Origin: Acinetobacter sp.
Lineage (GTDB): Bacteria > Pseudomonadota > Gammaproteobacteria > Pseudomonadales > Moraxellaceae
Assembly: GCA_031277915.1 (NCBI GenBank)
Contig: JAITLL010000034.1
Span: 62,001 to 126,000 of the forward strand
DNA length: 64,000 nucleotides
Direction: 5' to 3'
Shown: in pieces, positions 61,339 to 64,000 of the stretch
Position numbering within the stretch: the first letter of the stretch is position 1
How the letters are laid out: each line of letters opens with the position of its first letter
Translations under genes and position numbers: made by a program
The notes under the pieces: model-generated
Database searches by the model: none
What the model was told of the DNA's origin: nothing
What the model saw: only the letters and a program-made list of their open reading frames with translations

Positions 61339-61383
61339 AGCAATCCGGTTTGTAAGCAAAAGTAAAGTGTGACTGATGAGATT

Positions 61384-61399
61384 ATGCAACATGTTGCAT
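61384..61399. promoter_or_regulatory. Operator 1, perfect palindrome
   Basis: ATGCAACATGTTGCAT is a 16-base perfect palindrome, of the PadR-like ATGNAAC...GTTNCAT type, 45 bases before the padR ATG. Confidence 0.8.
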
Positions 61400-61401
61400 A
61401 A

Positions 61402-63498
<2,097 letters not shown>

Positions 63499-63506
63499 AT
63501 TTTGTG

Positions 63507-63534
63507 GGGGCATTTCTTTATAAGGAAATGCCCC
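63507..63534 (+). other. Hairpin between reductase and NTF2-like gene
   Basis: GGGGCATTTC pairs perfectly with GAAATGCCCC around an eight-base loop with no T-run. It may attenuate or stabilise the transcript between the two genes, not terminate it. Confidence 0.55.
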
Positions 63535-63569
63535 TAACTTCATTGGTTTAATTATGGGATAAAACAACA

Positions 63570-63977
63570 ATGACACTTCAAACAACAAAACAGTCTCTAG
63601 AAAAATGGCATCACATGATTCAGGCAGGTAACTTGTCCGATCTAAATGATTTACTGGCAGATGAGGTGGTTTTTCGTTCACCAGTTGCCTATAAACCTTA
63701 CGAAGGAAAGCAGGTCGTTTTCTTCATTCTTACTAATGTTATTCAGGTGTTCGAAAACTTTATATATCATCGTGAGTTTTATACAGAAGATGGCGAGAAT
63801 GTAGTGCTTGAGTTCAGTGCCAATGTCAGCGGCAAGTCATTAAAAGGTATTGATATGATTCGTTTTAATGAACAAGGTAAAATTATTGATTTTGAAGTTA
63901 TGATTCGTCCAATGAGTGGTTTAGCTGCATTGGCTGAGCAGATGGGTGCAAGAATTACTCAATTCAAACCGCAATAA
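63570..63977 (+). CDS. NTF2-like / SnoaL-like domain protein
   Basis: A 135-residue single-domain cytoplasmic protein of the NTF2-like (SnoaL) superfamily. The opening LEKWHHMIQAGNLSDLNDLLADEVVFRSP and the FNEQGKIIDFEVMIRP strand pair are typical of ketosteroid-isomerase-like folds. It is 72 bases after the reductase gene in the same direction, so a role in the same pathway (isomerase or binding protein) is plausible. No clear ribosome binding site is seen. Confidence 0.8.
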   Translation: MTLQTTKQSLEKWHHMIQAGNLSDLNDLLADEVVFRSPVAYKPYEGKQVVFFILTNVIQVFENFIYHREFYTEDGENVVLEFSANVSGKSLKGIDMIRFNEQGKIIDFEVMIRPMSGLAALAEQMGARITQFKPQ

Positions 63978-64000
63978 TTTTATTAAATAGCCTAAGTAAG

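Overview
The window looks like a chromosomal segment of an Acinetobacter of the A. calcoaceticus-baumannii complex. The evidence is the low G+C content with very AT-rich intergenic spaces, a soluble PQQ glucose dehydrogenase almost identical to the A. calcoaceticus enzyme, and a housekeeping set typical of Moraxellaceae. The assignment rests on recognised protein sequences, not on a database search. No phage, insertion sequence, CRISPR array, rRNA or tRNA was seen; this is mostly core genome.

Layout. 1-5.6 kb: two orphan small ORFs and a GNAT enzyme, then a kynurenine module: an Lrp/AsnC regulator (KynR-like) divergent from kynureninase, an amino-acid permease and a kynurenine formamidase. 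5.6-6.9 kb: a gene-poor stretch with two good candidates for stand-alone small RNAs. 6.9-13.7 kb: gdhB, a universal stress protein, a PAS-GGDEF-EAL protein, a MarR regulator and a lipoprotein. 13.7-19.4 kb: the fructose PTS operon fruB-fruK-fruA, where fruB is a fused EIIA-HPr-EI. 19.4-30.5 kb: hydrolase, small membrane proteins, HbpS-like protein, brnQ, a map paralogue, LysR, grxD, argD, a CBS protein and small unknowns. 30.6-34 kb: ftsY, nitroreductase, DUF2057 protein, GNAT. 34-37.4 kb: cytochrome bd operon cydP-cydA-cydB-cydX-cydE, including the 33-residue CydX. 37.7-42.1 kb: YqiJ-like OB-fold protein, Rieske protein and PfkB kinase, then a 9-bp tandem repeat array and a Fur-like box ahead of a TonB-dependent receptor. 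42.3-54.4 kb: PreP-like protease, pldA, ktrA-ktrB, ilvA, rpiA, a YgjP-like protease, a large lipoprotein, argC. 54.4-58.3 kb: a membrane-anchored protein, clpS-clpA and a YnfA protein. 58.3-59.8 kb: DAHP synthase behind an elaborate leader. 59.8-64 kb: a PadR-controlled divergent cluster with a FadH-type reductase.

The most striking signal is the 58.39-58.75 kb leader of the DAHP synthase gene. It has a good sigma70-type promoter and an 18-codon leader ORF ending in a run of Tyr, Phe and Trp codons. A chain of mutually exclusive hairpins follows, ending in a perfect 9-bp terminator. A second 30-codon leader ORF then has 9 aromatic residues within 12 codons, followed by a hairpin that abuts the ribosome binding site of the synthase. 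This reads as transcription attenuation followed by a second, probably translational, attenuator, both sensing charged aromatic tRNAs.

Other points worth a look are the two small-RNA candidates after kynB, twin 16-bp operators exactly 42 bp apart between padR and fadH, the 13-copy 9-bp repeat before the siderophore receptor, and repeated sequence motifs ahead of the cyd operon.
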